A DNA stretch of 64,000 nt from assembly GCF_000342005.1 (NCBI RefSeq), contig NZ_AOHO01000063.1:248001-312000 (forward strand), given 5' to 3'. The translations under genes were made by a program, and so were the position numbers. The stretch is from Amycolatopsis decaplanina DSM 44594. GTDB taxonomy: Bacteria; Actinomycetota; Actinomycetes; Mycobacteriales; Pseudonocardiaceae. Positions 63,781 to 64,000 of this stretch are shown one piece after another (the stretch's first letter is position 1; each line of letters opens with the position of its first letter). The notes under the pieces are model-generated. The model was not told where the DNA came from. It did not search any database and worked only from the letters and a program-made list of their open reading frames with translations.

Positions 63781-64000
63781 TCAGCCGTCGACAGCGAGTT
63801 CCTCGCGTGCCGAAGCCGCCTTCGCCGCGTCGCGTTTGGCGACCTCTTCGCGCACGATCTGGATGCCATGACGGCCGACGCCGATCGTGTCGTAACCGCG
63901 CGGAGAGAATGTCGACACCGAGGGCGTAGTAGTCGAGCAGGGCCTGCGCGACGGTTTCGGTCGTGCCGACCAGCGCGTTGGAGTTTCCGGCGCCGCCGGT
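63781..64000 (-). pseudogene. C-terminal end of an SsuD-like LLM flavin oxidoreductase, with frameshift
   Basis: The minus strand reads TGGAGNSNALVGTTETVAQ through to LLDYYALGVDIL and then, in another frame, RGYDTIGVGRHGIQIVREE followed by VAKRDAAKAASAREELAVDG and a TGA. These match the C-terminus of alkanesulfonate-monooxygenase (SsuD)-type luciferase-like enzymes. The two parts are out of register by one base around 63897-63907, so the gene is either decayed or hit by a sequencing error. The N-terminus is outside the window. Confidence 0.75.

Overview
The window is about 64 kb of high-GC actinobacterial chromosome, most likely from Amycolatopsis or a close relative in the Pseudonocardiales. 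The order dnaK-grpE-dnaJ-hspR with HspR-type (HAIR) operators, DasR-type dre sites, a DUF3151 gene, F420-type LLM and PPOX oxidoreductases, an AAC(2')-I acetyltransferase and many GTG starts with overlapping stop/start codons all fit. The genus is an inference; the phylum is secure. I see no rRNA, tRNA, CRISPR array, insertion sequence or phage module.

Layout. 1-2366: two DUF4097 adhesin-like proteins and a C-terminally truncated secreted hydrolase. 2600-6999: the HspR heat-shock operon dnaK-grpE-dnaJ-hspR; clpB (13540-16140) carries the same operator. 7067-11456: a DUF305 lipoprotein, a chitin-active AA10 LPMO with a dre site, and two tandem globin-reductase fusions. 11697-13451: a MarR regulator with a palindromic operator and an MFS exporter. 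16426-24418: a membrane protein, a secreted protein, an SDR, a MacB-like ABC exporter, pyrE, a DUF2784 protein and a SpoU methyltransferase. 24529-28378: a molybdopterin oxidoreductase, a cytoplasmic GH76-like protein and AAC(2')-I. 28426-35610: a fructose-type (Frc) sugar ABC locus with a LacI regulator, an HTH-less LacI paralogue, two kinases and an SDR. 35796-44806: VOC protein, two DedA proteins, MarR/MFS and TetR/MFS efflux pairs, and a GlcD-like oxidase. 44825-46057: nagA under a second dre site. 46128-55047: a sigma factor, a monooxygenase gene group, an aldo/keto reductase, an F420 oxidoreductase and class II aldolase. 55262-64000: an AAA/DUF4143 ATPase behind 23-bp iterons, membrane proteins, DUF3151, a secreted lipase with its TetR, a diguanylate cyclase, an MFS exporter and a frameshifted LLM-oxidoreductase end.

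Regulatory links visible in the sequence are HspR (three HAIR-type sites at dnaK and clpB), DasR (dre at the LPMO and nagA, joining chitin attack to GlcNAc use), LacI at the sugar locus, and MarR/TetR palindromes next to their own genes.

The most unusual feature is dispersed palindromic DNA. One family (core GCAATTAGTCACCTACTTGC, or the variant with AATTCGGCACC) occurs at seven loci. Six lie at gene ends, and three of those supply the stop codon of the neighbouring gene, giving an Arg-Asn C-terminus. The seventh lies in frame inside a sugar kinase gene. A second palindrome family (ATGAAGG...CCTTCAT) sits at three gene ends. A third element, 135 bp and bipartite-structured, is present twice. 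Together they look like genome-resident 3'-end or terminator modules that spread, and in one case became protein-coding.
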